In this document: positions 1 to 10,138 of the stretch, piece after piece | Numbering within the stretch: the stretch's first letter is position 1 | How the letters are laid out: each line of letters begins with the position of its first letter | From: Smittium culicis | Taxonomy: Eukaryota; Kickxellomycota; Harpellomycetes; Harpellales; Legeriomycetaceae | NCBI GenBank assembly: GCA_001970855.1 | Contig: LSSN01000397.1 | Coordinates: forward strand, 1-15,640 | Reading direction: 5' to 3' | DNA length: 15,640 bases | The notes under the pieces: generated by a model | What the model saw: only the letters and a program-made list of their open reading frames with translations | What the model was told of the DNA's origin: nothing | Databases searched by the model: none | Program-made: the position numbers and the translations under genes

Positions 1-39
<39 letters not shown>
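1..39. repeat. poly-T run at the window edge
   Basis: The window opens with 39 consecutive T before the sequence turns into ordinary AT-rich DNA. Read on the minus strand this is a poly-A tract following position 40. It could be the tail of a retroposed sequence, a long mononucleotide repeat, or a homopolymer at an assembly edge. The DNA just inside (40-300) shows no recognisable reverse-transcribed gene, so the retroposon reading is only a possibility. Confidence 0.9.
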
Positions 40-40
<1 letters not shown>

Positions 41-3000
41 AAATTCCTTGGTGAATAATTCGCCTTTCCCTATATAATGTCTCAGAAATACTAATTGAAA
101 TTATATTAAACACGTTTTAAAAGATTCTACTAATAAAAATTTTATATTTCAACCGCAAGATTTTTTTTTCTTGGATTAAGATTTTTATAATCATACATAG
201 CAATATTTTTTATTCTACTTGAATTGTATTCTTTCTAGCACTCAATTTTCTATCATTTTTTAAAAATAACTTTAAAATATCCCGTAAAAATGACAATTCA
301 ATATTATTTAGGTCATAGTTAGATTGATTTTTTTAGATCATGCATAATTACTTATGTCACTAAAATGGTAATATTTATGATATTTTTGGTAACTATCCAA
401 ATTTTTTGGATTAAAGATTTTGCATTTATATATCTGTACTTTTTGAATATAATATATGATCAATAATTCTATCTCTTTCACCCTCTATTAAAAATCCTCA
501 GTTAATTATTATCTCAAGTTTAGGTTATTGTTTAAATCTTCAGTGAATAAAAAATTGACTCTGAAATATGAAAGCTAAAGGTTACTTGAATATTTAAAAA
601 TTACTGAAAAGAAAATATATTAGTAATTAATACACACTTAGGCTTATTGATGATTTATTTTATTTACGATAAATCAATTCATAATTAATATAAATAAAAT
701 TTACCAGTTAGAAGATCGCAGCAAAATAATAAGTGAATTAATTGAAGAAGTTTAAATACGCTTTTACTGTTTGTGTTAATAACTAAAGTTATATAAGTAA
801 AAAAAAATTTACAAGCTTTTTGAGATAGTTGATTTTTTTGAACTGAAAAAAAGCATCATTGTGATTTTTCTAATCTTTTAAACTAAAATTTTATAACTCG
901 AATAGTATAAATACATAAATATATTTTTATTAACAAAAGTATTTTTAAATTTAAAATTATTTGAACCTTGACTAAAGCTAGAATTTTTTTTTATTCGATA
1001 ATTAATTAAATTTATTTTGGATGATTTCAAAGTTAAAAATAAGTTTACGTCATATATTATACATAGATTTAAAAATTCACACATTTTATTAATTTTAGCG
1101 ATAATTTTTTATAAAAAAACCTTATTCCTTTCACGGGCAGTAGACTATTTTTGACCTACAAAATATAGCCAGCTGAATTCATTAAGAACAGCTTAATTCA
1201 GATTCCTATTATTGATTAATTGGAGAATATTAGCAAATAATAAATTAACTAATAAACCTTTAACGAATAAATAAATTCGGTTTATTTAAGAGTGTTAGAC
1301 AGTAAAGGGTTTAAATGCACTTTTTTATATTTTGTATTTTTATTAATGAGTTTTTTCACTTTTTAAATGATTGGTTGTGTTATTGATTTGCTTATTGTAT
1401 TGATATAATATATTAGTAGTGCAATTCGAATTTTTTTTGATTTTATAAATAAAAATTGAAATTAAACATTACTAGTTTATCTTTCTGTATAGAATTAGCT
1501 AAAAAGAATAAAATGACTGCAAATAATGTATATTTTTTTATGCTATAATTATATATATTGGATAATGTCAAATATGAAACAAATTCCAAATTTTTTATGG
1601 GTGAAAAAATCTCCGAGTCGAAATCTCTGCCCAGTAGTAGTAAAAATAATAATATAAATAAAATAAAAAAAATAGCAGGAAAATTGGCAAAATCGGGAAA
1701 TTCGGTAAAAAATAAACAGATTTTTTTACCTTGTTAGGTTTTCCACTAATTATTAAAAGTTTATAAAACAAATTGATTACTATTTATATCAACTTTTCCT
1801 TTTATTTTAAGTGTTTTAATTAGAATATTATCAACAAATAAAGCAATTAAAAGCACAGAGCCAACAACTAAAGTTTTTAATTAGTTTCAAATAGATTGAT
1901 TAAGATTTTAAAGATTCTAAAACAACCTTATAAACGTTGAGAATAAGAATTCCTGTTTAAAAACAATCAAAAATAGTAACAAAAAATAGACCTACGATTT
2001 TAGATTTATATTTTACCTAGAATCGCTGTTAAATAATATCGTATTATCGAGTGTTTCGGATAATTTATTATATTTTTGTGAAAATAACCGATTTAATTTC
2101 AATAGAGAGGTAATTGTATACGCATTTTCTTTATAGCTCTAAAATATATATAAAGTTCAAATAGTATATACTCGTTAGATTACATGTTTTTTAAAACTAT
2201 TGAAGAACATTATTTAACAATTTTAAATCTATGAACTTTGTATTTGCTATATTTCTTTTCAAATAATTATTTGAGTACTTACTAATTACAGTTTTTTTTA
2301 TGAGCAAAATCGAATAAAAAAATCTGTAGTACATGAATATTAAAACCATTAATAATATATTAAAAATTATAGAAAATTAATTTAAACTTATTAATTATAT
2401 CTTTTTATTTTTAAAATATTCTAAAGCCTTAGACGTGTTAATAAAAAATATTAAGAATAAAATTTAAATTATATTGAAAAAATATTAGTCGGTTTCCAAG
2501 CTCTATATGCAATTCTCATAAATTTATATATTTTGAATATTAATAGATTAAGATAAATTGTGGTTTAAAAATTAAATTATAAGAATATATATAAGGTTAA
2601 AATCTATGATAAGTAAAAATATCAGTATGTCTAGAACAAGAATAATCTTGAAAATATTAGTCTTATCTTGAGGATGGAAAAGATTTTTTTTACCTATCTA
2701 TTTTAGGTATGTTCTTTATGAATGTTTTGATGTAGTATGTATATGTGGATTGTGTATCTATTAATGTAACGATAAGCCTTCTGCACTATTGATAAATAGG
2801 AACAACAAGATTAAATTCGCAATAATAGCCAACTTGATTAATAATCGCAAGAGGAAAATCAACACTACTGATTTAAAATAAATTTATCAGATTTTTTTTC
2901 GTAAAATTCTTATGTAAACTTAAGTATAAGTTAGAAGTAAATTTTGGTAATTATTATTTTTTTGTACATAACGTCATTATATCATGTCCTTGAAATTTAT

Positions 3001-4092
3001 TAGTTCGAATTAATATTATGATGAATATAGTATTTTTTTTATAAATATAAGAATTGTATTTATTATATTTTTTTATTATAAGTTTTAAAGAATAAGTTTT
3101 ATGTAAAAAAAATTTATTTATCCTTCTCAGTTTCTTCATCGAACTTACTTTTATTATTCAAGGAATATTTAATCTTAAAATCATTAATTTTGAATGCGTT
3201 ATCTTTTTTTTCTCAATTTAATATTTTTATTTGTTTTGGTAATTTTTCAGAGCACATCATTTAAAATTTTTTATAGAGATGTGCATATAACTTTAAATTC
3301 ATATGGTGAAATATTATAATATGTGGACCACGTCACTTAAATTGCGTAAAAATAAAAAATATGAATTTAAATAATAAATGAAAAAGTATGATGATGTGAA
3401 AAAGTCGAAAAAATGCTTGAGAAAAATAATTATACAAATTCCACTGCTTTTTTATTAAAAGTTTCAGATAAAAACTTATACTAATGCTGAAAAAAAATTT
3501 CTATCTTCTTATATCTGTTTATAATTTAGATTTCTTTAATAGGTTTCATTAAGAATAATTGTGTAATGTTAATAAAAATTATTATTATTAACCGATATAG
3601 ATTTAATATATTTAATACTGCAAATGTATATAATAAAGCTAAAATAATAAAAAATTTTAATCAGATCATCAAAAAATAAAATAAATTAAAATTCCAAGAA
3701 AAAATGGTTTTTAATTTGTTTTAAAAATAATTTAATTTTTTTATTAATTAATTTCGAGTAAAGAAAAATTTTTTGTTGAAATTTATAATCGTTCTTTTCA
3801 TATTTTTTTGCTATTTTTTATAGAAAATTTCAATATATTAAGTTTTCAACAATAAATAAGTAACTAAATAAAAAAAATAACATACCTCTAGTACATATAT
3901 GTATCCTAAAACATTAGTATTTAGCATTAATCATGAAAACCCTCCATAAATAAAATTTTTAACAAACGTAATCGTGTATAATATAAAGATTTGTCCAATT
4001 TATATGCTTCAAATTTCACATTTCACGCCAGGGAAAATTTTTTCGACAAATTGATAACTTATATTGATTAATTAACCATTAGAAATACCTTA
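40..4092. other. AT-rich non-coding DNA, no gene recognised
   Basis: This stretch is dominated by A/T runs, with stops frequent in all six frames. The few open stretches of 60-70 codons (for example minus-strand 878-1084 and 2954-3139) are low-complexity Lys/Asn/Ile/Phe translations with no motif, as expected by chance at this composition. I see no tRNA-like cloverleaf, splice-bounded exon pattern or tandem array. Short perfect stems occur (for example a 7-bp stem at 395-411, and CTGAATT with AATTCAG at about 1174-1203), but hairpins of this size are expected by chance here. Confidence 0.7.
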
Positions 4093-4560
4093 TAATACAG
4101 CACCAGCGCCTAGTTTCACAAATATGGTCTTATATATGTTTTAAACTCATAATATAGGAGGTTATGAATGAAATTATACATTTTCTCTCAAAAAATATAG
4201 TAAATCGAAAATTAAAAGCTCAATCATAAAATTTTTCTAATGAATTAATATTATGTTAATAGGAAATTTAGAAGATACCTAAATATTTATCCAAAAAAAA
4301 AAAAAAGCTGTCCTTAAGATAAACTTACTTTATCGAGGTATTTATAGAACTAGAAGCCGATAATAATATCCATAATTTTGCTGGGATGTGTGTCATGGTA
4401 AAATCGCTCGCGTTGCACATAATTAATTGATCAATAAATTAATTTTGTGTGAGAACATGACTGTTGTATGATTATATGACATGATTCAAAAAACCAGTGG
4501 AAAAAAATATCAAGCTAATATATTGTTAAAAATATAAGAAAAAAACTTTGTACAATTATT
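4093..4560. repeat. Diverged duplicated sequence, copy A
   Basis: This segment aligns collinearly with copy B about 1.51-1.57 kb downstream. Anchors in order include GGTCTTATA at 4126, GAGGTTATG at 4158, AATTATACA at 4172, an AATAGGAAA block near 4259, CGAGGTATTTATA at 4334, TGTCATG at 4391, GTGAGA at 4449 and AAAAACTTTG at 4541. From 4334 an ungapped 42-base block matches copy B at 29 positions, and most differences are transitions. The offset drifts slowly from about 1565 to about 1508, as expected for two copies separated by small indels. It contains a CpG-rich patch (near 4404-4412) unusual for this DNA. No coding pattern is visible and the family is unknown to me. Confidence 0.6.
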
Positions 4561-5183
4561 AATTAAATACCATAATTAGTCATTAAAAGCTTTTATATAT
4601 ATCTCTCATTTTTTGGAGGAGATTTTATTGTGAATCAGGCCATAACATAAATTATTTTTTTAAAAAATTAAAAAATAAATGCTTTATAATAAAATTTATT
4701 TAGTATTTTATTAGTTACACGTATAAAATAATTATAATAATAATTTAATTATATTGATTCCCCCCCTTATTTAAATATCTTTGATCGAGGTAATTATACA
4801 ATTTTATTCTTTGTATAAATTATTATATAAAATTTAAAGTTTCAAGTCACTATATTTGATTAAAAATTAATCAGTGCAGGAATACGTCATTTGTAATGTT
4901 TACTTAAATATTAATATTAGTTAAATTCCAATTAAATGTATAATTTCAATACTTGATACACGTAATCATTATTTTTTTATGATAGTATAGTAAAAAATAT
5001 AGTATTTATAATAGAATGAATATTAATGATACTCCTAAAAATCATGAAAGGAAAAACAGCAATGTGATTTATATAAAATTTAACAACTTTAATTTTGGTA
5101 TATTATTTAAATATAATTTGTTCCTAATTGGATAAAAGATTAAATTTAAAAACCTAAACTTAATCTTTTTTCTGTTTATAATA
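4561..5183. other. AT-rich non-coding DNA between the repeat copies
   Basis: No open frame of note, no RNA gene and no clear repeat was seen. A run of seven C lies near 4761-4767, which is conspicuous against the AT-rich background but otherwise unexplained. Confidence 0.6.
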
Positions 5184-5215
5184 TAAAATTTAAAATTTAA
5201 AATTTAAAAATTTTT
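5184..5215. repeat. AAAATTT heptanucleotide microsatellite
   Basis: The unit AAAATTT is repeated about four times in tandem and then runs into a longer A/T tract. It is a simple-sequence repeat with no sign of function. Confidence 0.85.
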
Positions 5216-5649
5216 AACAACATCTATAAATAAAGATTTAGTAGTATTAATATTTATTCAAAAAAAACGAATATTTCATGTTTTATACCAAAGCTGTAGG
5301 TATTTATTCACTTTTATCGCTATCTCATTTCAACTTCACCCATTCTTTTACAATAAAAATATTTATTCTTAGTAGTAGTATCATAGGTTTTTTTCCCCCA
5401 AGTCATATGGTACACCAAAAAAAGTTTCTTTAGTGATTTTTTTTTAAATTTAATCGTATTATCCTTGGAAAATAGGTTCATGTTATGAAAAAATAGTGAA
5501 ATAAATTATAAATCAAAATATATTAAATCGTGATAATGATATTCTGGCTATGCATCGGGAGCAATAAGGCTATAAAACCACAACGCGAAAAATCCACCTA
5601 TTATGGTAAATATTATATTCTATATATTAAAATTGTCTTTGAAACTAGT
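5216..5649. other. AT-rich non-coding DNA
   Basis: There is no gene or structured element that I can support. The plus-strand open frame beginning at 5530 runs into copy B of the duplicated sequence. Copy A has no matching open frame, so I treat it as chance. Confidence 0.6.
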
Positions 5650-6060
5650 TATATAACGCTTAGCACCGCAAAAGAGACTTATACTAGTTATAGATCTTAT
5701 ACTATGAGAGGGTGTATGTAATTATGCACTGCCTCACGTCAAACAGAATAGATTGAAAAATCGGAATTTAATTAGAAAGTTTTAGTAATGCGATTAATAT
5801 TTAATAAATAGGAAACTGGAATCTTCTTTCAAAAATAATAAAATCTCTCTTCAAACCAAATTTAAAGTCACGAGATATTTATATCTCTAGAAACTGGTGA
5901 TGACATTCTAAAGTGTACGTCAATTCATGTCATGTGATACAAAAGAATTTGATTAATAATATAATGATAATAAAAAATGTGCGTGAGATTGGCTGGAAAA
6001 TTAAAATTGGAAAAAACAGTCTTTCTTGTGTAACAATAATTTTTACACAAAAACTATGTC
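5650..6060. repeat. Diverged duplicated sequence, copy B
   Basis: This is the partner of copy A, in the same orientation. Anchors in order are AGCACC at 5662, GATCTTATA at 5693, GAGGGTGTATG at 5708, AATTATGCA at 5720, an AATAGGAAA block near 5807, CGAGATATTTATA at 5871, TGTCATG at 5928, GTGAGA at 5983 and AAAAACTATG at 6049. A second ungapped block (5720-5738 against 4172-4190) matches at 13 of 19 positions. Copy B is shorter, mostly through small deletions. At some sites one copy has CpG where the other has TpG (CCG in A against CTG in B near 5894; GTGTG in A against GTGCG in B near 5980), as expected from decay of methylated CpG. Identity of the family is unknown. Confidence 0.6.
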
Positions 6061-6070
6061 TTCCAAATCA

Positions 6071-6089
6071 GAGAGATTTTGAATCTCTC
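6071..6089. repeat. Perfect 7-bp hairpin next to copy B
   Basis: GAGAGAT (6071-6077) and ATCTCTC (6083-6089) form a perfect stem around a 5-base loop. It lies about ten bases after the last anchor of copy B. It could be a terminus, a small terminator-like structure, or chance. Confidence 0.5.
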
Positions 6090-6193
6090 CCTTAAATTAG
6101 ATAAATATTATATGTAAAATAAAAAAATTTTAAGTATTAAACTAAATTAAGCTATTGGCCAGCTTTTATATGTAAAAAATCAATAGTGAAATC

Positions 6194-6456
6194 GTATCCA
6201 ATTGGTTAATAAAAGACACTTATTCTGATTGGATATTTTAATTATCTATTCCTATCAAACACGTATAGTGTTTCTTTACGAAAATTGTAGATTTAAAAAA
6301 AAAAAGATCCAATATTCAAAAAGGTTTTTATACGTGTTTATCAAAACGATAATTTTTATTCTGAGATTATGATTCTTTTTTTGGTTTATTTCATTTCATT
6401 TCATTTTTTATTTTTTATTCTTTCGAGATTCAAAATTGAGAAATTCAATTGGATAC
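6194..6456. repeat. Diverged long inverted repeat, possible MITE-like palindromic element
   Basis: The outer ends are perfect 11-base inverted repeats, GTATCCAATTG at 6194-6204 and CAATTGGATAC at 6446-6456. Inside, AATTATC (6240-6246) pairs with GATAATT (6348-6354), and AAACACGTATA (6257-6267) pairs with TATACGTGTTT (6329-6339). Spacing between the two inner pairs is nearly equal on both arms (10 and 8 bases). The right arm is longer because it contains a TTTCA-type microsatellite. The centre lies near 6298 with a loop of about 60 bases. The structure resembles a non-autonomous palindromic transposon. If the termini are TCCAATTG, the flanking TA would suit a TA target duplication, but TA is self-complementary, so this is weak evidence. 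No protein is encoded. Confidence 0.55.
6387..6420. repeat. TTTCA / TTTTTA simple repeat
   Basis: Three tandem TTTCA-type units are followed by two TTTTTTA-type units. The tract sits in the right arm of the inverted repeat and accounts for most of the length difference between the arms. Confidence 0.8.
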
Positions 6457-7105
6457 AAAAATAATTTCATCTGAATCTAATTTTAGATCTTTGAAATTAA
6501 TTCACTGTCTTCGTTGGATATCCTGAATTAATGATTTCTATTTAGAATTAATAATTTTTACAAAAAATAAACTAATCATATTATAAAAAATAAATAATCA
6601 TTATAAATGATCTATATATAAAAGAACTAATAAGAGTTATTAAACAGAAACATCACTATAAATACTCACATTTGAGTCTCTGCTACTGATAAAAACCGTT
6701 GAGAACTAATAAAATAAAATAATATTAAAAAAAAACATAATTTCTTGGTATATATGGTTATGATAAGTACACCCGTGTACATTTAGTAAATATAATAGAT
6801 TTATAATTTTTTTGTTTGAATATTTATTTTTTTGTAATTTTTTCAAACAGGAAACCACTTTTTTTTTTGGTTTACTTTTAATTAAATATTAATTTTGTAA
6901 ATAATTGCAACAGAAAAATATAATATAATATAGTATAAACAATAGGATAATCACTAATCAAATAATTAAAAATAGTACAAGGAAATAAATATTTATAATT
7001 AGGCGATCAGCAATATGAATTGATAAACAAAATTTCATTGAATTATTCATGCAAAAGTTATCATATCTTTCTAACAACAGAATGTATCCGTATCGGTCCC
7101 GGTAG
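6457..7105. other. AT-rich non-coding DNA left of the LTR element
   Basis: No gene, RNA or repeat can be supported. A more GC-rich patch (about 7086-7104) lies just left of the 5' LTR and marks the host flank. A clean target-site duplication is not visible. TAG occurs at 7103-7105 and again at 12446-12448, which is too short to rely on. Confidence 0.6.
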
Positions 7106-7402
7106 GAATTTATATATAGATAGTATATACAATGACAAAAATCAATAATACCAGTTATAAATAATTAATCAAGATGCTCGTTTTTCCTCCTATAGCTTTT
7201 GTGCACCAAAATAATTGGCTTACGATGACACATTTATTTATTATTTTATTTATAAAAAAGTCATTCACTTTCTTTTACTTTAATTAAATTATACTAACTT
7301 TAGATTATTCAAATTAAGAGAGCCTTTATTCTCCTTTTTATGGAACCAGAAATAAATCAAAAAACCAAAAATTCAATAAATTGTTCATTAAAAGCGAATA
7401 TT
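7106..7402 (+). repeat. 5' LTR
   Basis: This is a direct repeat of 12153-12445. Strongly conserved blocks include ATAATTGGCTTACGATGAC and the AT-rich TTATTTATTATTTTATTTAT stretch, a possible TATA-like promoter region. AATAAA at 7351-7356 is conserved at 12394-12399 and may be the poly-A signal. The left edge is placed by alignment with the 3' LTR; the expected TG start is mutated here, so the boundary is good to a few bases. Confidence 0.9.
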
Positions 7403-7408
7403 GAACAG

Positions 7409-7421
7409 TGGAGCCCGATAC
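7409..7421 (+). promoter_or_regulatory. Candidate primer-binding site
   Basis: TGGAGCCCGATAC begins a few bases after the 5' LTR. TGG is the complement of a tRNA CCA end, and this position is where minus-strand DNA synthesis is normally primed. The tRNA matched is not recognised: the complement would have U at the discriminator position, which is uncommon. Mutation of the site is an alternative explanation. Confidence 0.5.
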
Positions 7422-7573
7422 TAAACATTAATAAAGTAAGTTATGTCTTTTTATATTAAAGAACATATATTTTGTAACCAAATCTTTATAGATTAAACTT
7501 CAGAGTACTAAATATTGAAAAATTATAATAATAATCATACTTTCAGCTTACATATATAAAGCTTTGAATTCTT

Positions 7574-7728
7574 ATTCAAGATTTATATTATAATTCAAAT
7601 CTACAAACTTATATTCAGCCAAATAATATATTTACACACAACTAACTATCGATTATTATTTTATTAGCTAATAAAGAATATAAATATATTCAAGATTCAG
7701 ATTCGTATTCAAACTTACAAACTTGTAT
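7574..7728 (+). repeat. Pair of 41-base direct repeats in the retrotransposon leader
   Basis: The blocks at 7574-7614 and 7688-7728 both start ATTCAAGATT and contain CTTACAAACTT-like cores. They match at 33 of 41 positions without gaps and are 114 bases apart. They lie in the untranslated leader between the primer-binding site and gag, where packaging or translation signals are often found. Function is unknown. Confidence 0.7.
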
Positions 7729-7853
7729 AGGGTTAACATCTTTTGAAGTTTTTTTCACCCACTTTTGAAAATAACCTAAAGGCCCCAGTTATACAATCTA
7801 CCAATCTTTGTACAGATTATGAACGCTAACATCTTTGAGCTTAAGATCTTTAG

Positions 7854-8566
7854 AGAAAAGATGACGAAGATGAAGAGAGTTGGATAAAAAGATATGACTG
7901 CTTCCCAAACACCTGCACCTGGACTGATAATCAAGCAATAGAAAATCTTGATCTATTTGTGGATGGGAAGGCCCTGATGTGGTATAAAGGAAAATTTACC
8001 GCTGATACAGTAAAGATAGACTTAAAAAAGAAGTTTATTGAAACTTTCTCTGACGAAGAAGTAGAATATAACGCTTGGAATGATCTCATTGAGTAAATAT
8101 CTGAAGCAAATGATATCATAGAAGTCGCATGAGATTTAACGAAATTATTCACAAAAGCAAATGACACACAAGCTAGTGAGAAAAGCAGATTTTTATTGAT
8201 ATCCTTAAACACGAAAAAAAAAAAAAAAGGAAAGACCTTGCTGCAGAATCTAAGACATGGGAATCAGCTATGGTTATACTCGCTAAAGAAGAAAAATATG
8301 AAAAGATCGTAAATACTATACCAGTTATTCCAACCTCAATAAAAACTATAGTTAAAGAAATTGAACCTATCGAAAGGTTGATATTGAAATTTGACGAATT
8401 AAGATTAAATCTTAATAACAAAGAAAAGAATTCGGTACTCCCTCAAGATAATAGAAATCGTTATTATGAGAATAAGTGTTCACTCTGCAACAGAGTAGGT
8501 CATAAATCTGACACTTGTAAGTCAGAAGAAACAACGATGATCAATATTCTCCTGAAAAGAATCTAG
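7854..8566 (+). pseudogene. gag: gag (nucleocapsid polyprotein) pseudogene
   Basis: Gag would assemble the retrotransposon particle and bind its RNA in the cytoplasm. The first part, in the frame of 7854, contains an acidic/Trp start (EESWIKRYDC) and a capsid-like stretch with LFVDGKALMWY near 7950-7985, the pattern of the retrotransposon Gag family. This frame carries a TAA at 8094 and a TGA at 8130. It is then shifted at a run of 15 A (8214-8228), after which the frame of 8270 continues. That frame ends in a perfect CX2CX4HX4C zinc knuckle (CSLCNRVGHKSDTC, 8477-8518), the nucleic-acid binding motif. A TAG at 7851 blocks the frame upstream, so the true start cannot be set. Pol follows after 40 bases in another frame, so the original join was probably a frameshift or has been lost by mutation. 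Confidence 0.85.
8214..8228 (+). repeat. A15 homopolymer at the gag frame break
   Basis: Fifteen A lie exactly where the gag reading frame changes. Length slippage here, either in the genome or in sequencing, is the simplest cause of the frameshift. Confidence 0.8.
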
Positions 8567-8606
8567 ACTCAATAAAAACCGGTTATGGAAATCTCAAAAA
8601 TGCTAA

Positions 8607-9500
8607 TTGCATAGAGTTAACAGAAGATATACCCTCAGAAAAGGATTTTTTCTGGCAGAAAAAAGGAATTCTGTTCACAATAACTCAGCTAAACAAAAAA
8701 TAGTGAGAATCGTAGAGCCTGAGTATATTAATAAGGGAGAATTCGTACATAAGGAAAAACCCAGAATAAAAGAACGAAGACTGGTAGATATTAAACTGTC
8801 GGAATCCTCTTCACCATGCTCAATCGTAAATAACCTATCAGAAGCTAAAGCAGATTTAAGCTTGTCTCAGATACTACAGGTTGAGCCAAGCGTTCGAAAA
8901 GAGCTAATGGGATTGTGCAAGCGAGTAGAACTTAAAGAAATAGGTGAGCTCGGAATTGAAGAAAGAACCAACACAAACTGTAGAGGCCTCATATCTATCT
9001 TCAACGAGAGACATTGGGAAATACTGGATAAGGGTGCTGCTTGCTCCGTAATGTCCGAAAGTCTCATGATCTCTTTGGGATTAGAAGTGTATAATAGTGA
9101 CGATCAAATAATAGTCACAGCTGATGGCACGCGCCACAATCCACTAGGCACAATATCAAAATTACCGATAAAAATTGCAAATTATAGTCTTCCTGTCGAT
9201 TTTTTGGTGCTAAAGATAAAAAAGACATTGCTCATATTAGGAACAGATTGTTTCAGTAAGTATAATGATATTTTAGACTTAAAAAGCAAAGAACTAGTGC
9301 TTGAGGCTCATAATGCGGATATAGTACTAAAAATATACACAAATACGCCACATAGAAGAGTGCACGAGGATGTCGAAATATTTGGAATCGGTGTGAAATT
9401 TAAAGAATCTATGGATAATCAAGAAATTAGTGTCAAAATATCAGAAGTGATTGATTATTATCAACAAATATTTGTAAATGATTTAAATGAACTTACATAA
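8607..9500 (+). pseudogene. pol: pol N-terminal part: aspartic protease region
   Basis: A 297-codon open frame covers the start of pol. The retropepsin that would cut the polyprotein lies at about residues 136-235. Its active-site motif reads EILDKGAACSVMS (D141-A144, 9027-9038); the family normally has D-T/S-G-A, so the Thr/Ser is replaced by Lys. Further on, ADGTRHNPLG (172-181) fits the flap region and LLILGTDCF (208-216) the conserved second Gly-Asp region of gypsy proteases. Residues 1-130 are a charged linker of no recognised fold. The frame continues into RT without a shift and is broken only by the TAA at 9498-9500, where the translation goes on as TSFLEHIIETG. The ATG at 8607 is merely the first in the frame and probably not a native start. 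Confidence 0.88.
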
Positions 9501-10136
9501 ACTAGCTTTTTAGAGCATATTATCGAGACTGGGGAATCAAAGCCCATCAACTTATATCCATATAGAGTTCCACACTTAATGAAAGACAGATTTAGGAAAG
9601 AAATTGAGAAAATGGAAAACTCCAATATTATCGAAAGGTGTCAGTCTGATTGTTGCGCGCTGATAGTTGCAGTTATGAAAAAAGATTGAAACGTTCGGAT
9701 ATGTTCAGATTATCTAAGGTTAAACAAGATAACTACTAAAGATAACTACCCCTTATCGAGGGTAGATGAGATTTTCGACACATTTTCAGGATCTGCAATA
9801 TTCAGCACTTTGGACGTTAAAAACGGATTTTTGCAAGTGCCCATACGTGAAAAAGACAAACACAAAACCGCTTTTAGTTATCCTGGAGGAGGGCTTTACT
9901 GTTATAAAGTAATGCCTTTCGGGTTGACAAATAGCCCGGCCACATTCCAGAGATTAATGGAAAAAATATTAGCTCCCGTTCTTTTTAAATACGCCCTAGT
10001 ATTTATTGACGACGTAATTATATTTTCAAAGTCAGAAGACGAACATCAAATTCAATTAGAAATGGAATTTAAATTACTTAAAGAAAACAACATAAAGCTC
10101 AATCAGTCCAAATGCAATTTTGGTAAAGTCCCTTAA
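9501..10136 (+). pseudogene. pol: pol: reverse transcriptase fingers and palm
   Basis: The domain would copy element RNA into DNA. Same frame as the protease region. The start has the expected pattern (NLYPYRVPH, then KMENSNIIERCQS), the DYLRLNKIT motif near 9705-9735, and NYPLSRVDEIFDTFSGS. The catalytic aspartates are visible: LDVKNGF (Asp at 9813) and FIDD (10002-10013), the usual Y/F-x-D-D box. MPFGLTNSPATFQRLM lies between them. A TGA at 9687-9689 replaces what is normally Gly after KKD. The frame ends with TAA at 10134-10136 just after KCNFGK, where the next conserved motif (LGHTIS) is found in another frame. Palm and fingers are otherwise well preserved. Confidence 0.93.
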
Positions 10137-10138
10137 TT

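Noticed and set aside
395..411. Perfect 7-bp hairpin ATCCAAA-TTT-TTTGGAT
   Set aside because: Stems of this size are expected by chance in several kb of AT-rich sequence; no neighbouring feature gives it meaning.
2750..2830. Possible third copy of the 4.1/5.7 kb duplicated sequence
   Set aside because: Only TAATG, CGAT and AATAGGAA are shared; the later anchors are missing, so it is not distinguishable from chance in this composition.
5530..6095. Two plus-strand open frames (5530-5721, 5913-6095) in the duplicated copy B
   Set aside because: Short, no motif, and the homologous copy A shows no matching open frame; changes are not spaced as in codons.
4588..6171. Extension of the duplication through AGCTTTTATAT at 4588 and 6161
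   Set aside because: The offset jumps to 1573, out of line with the preceding trend (1508), and the motif is AT-rich and common here.
7931..8421. Minus-strand open frames of 80-93 codons
   Set aside because: They lie opposite the gag pseudogene, which has recognisable Gag and CCHC motifs on the plus strand; low-complexity Ser/Phe shadows.
8867..9067. Minus-strand open frame of 66 codons
   Set aside because: Shadow of the well supported protease region.
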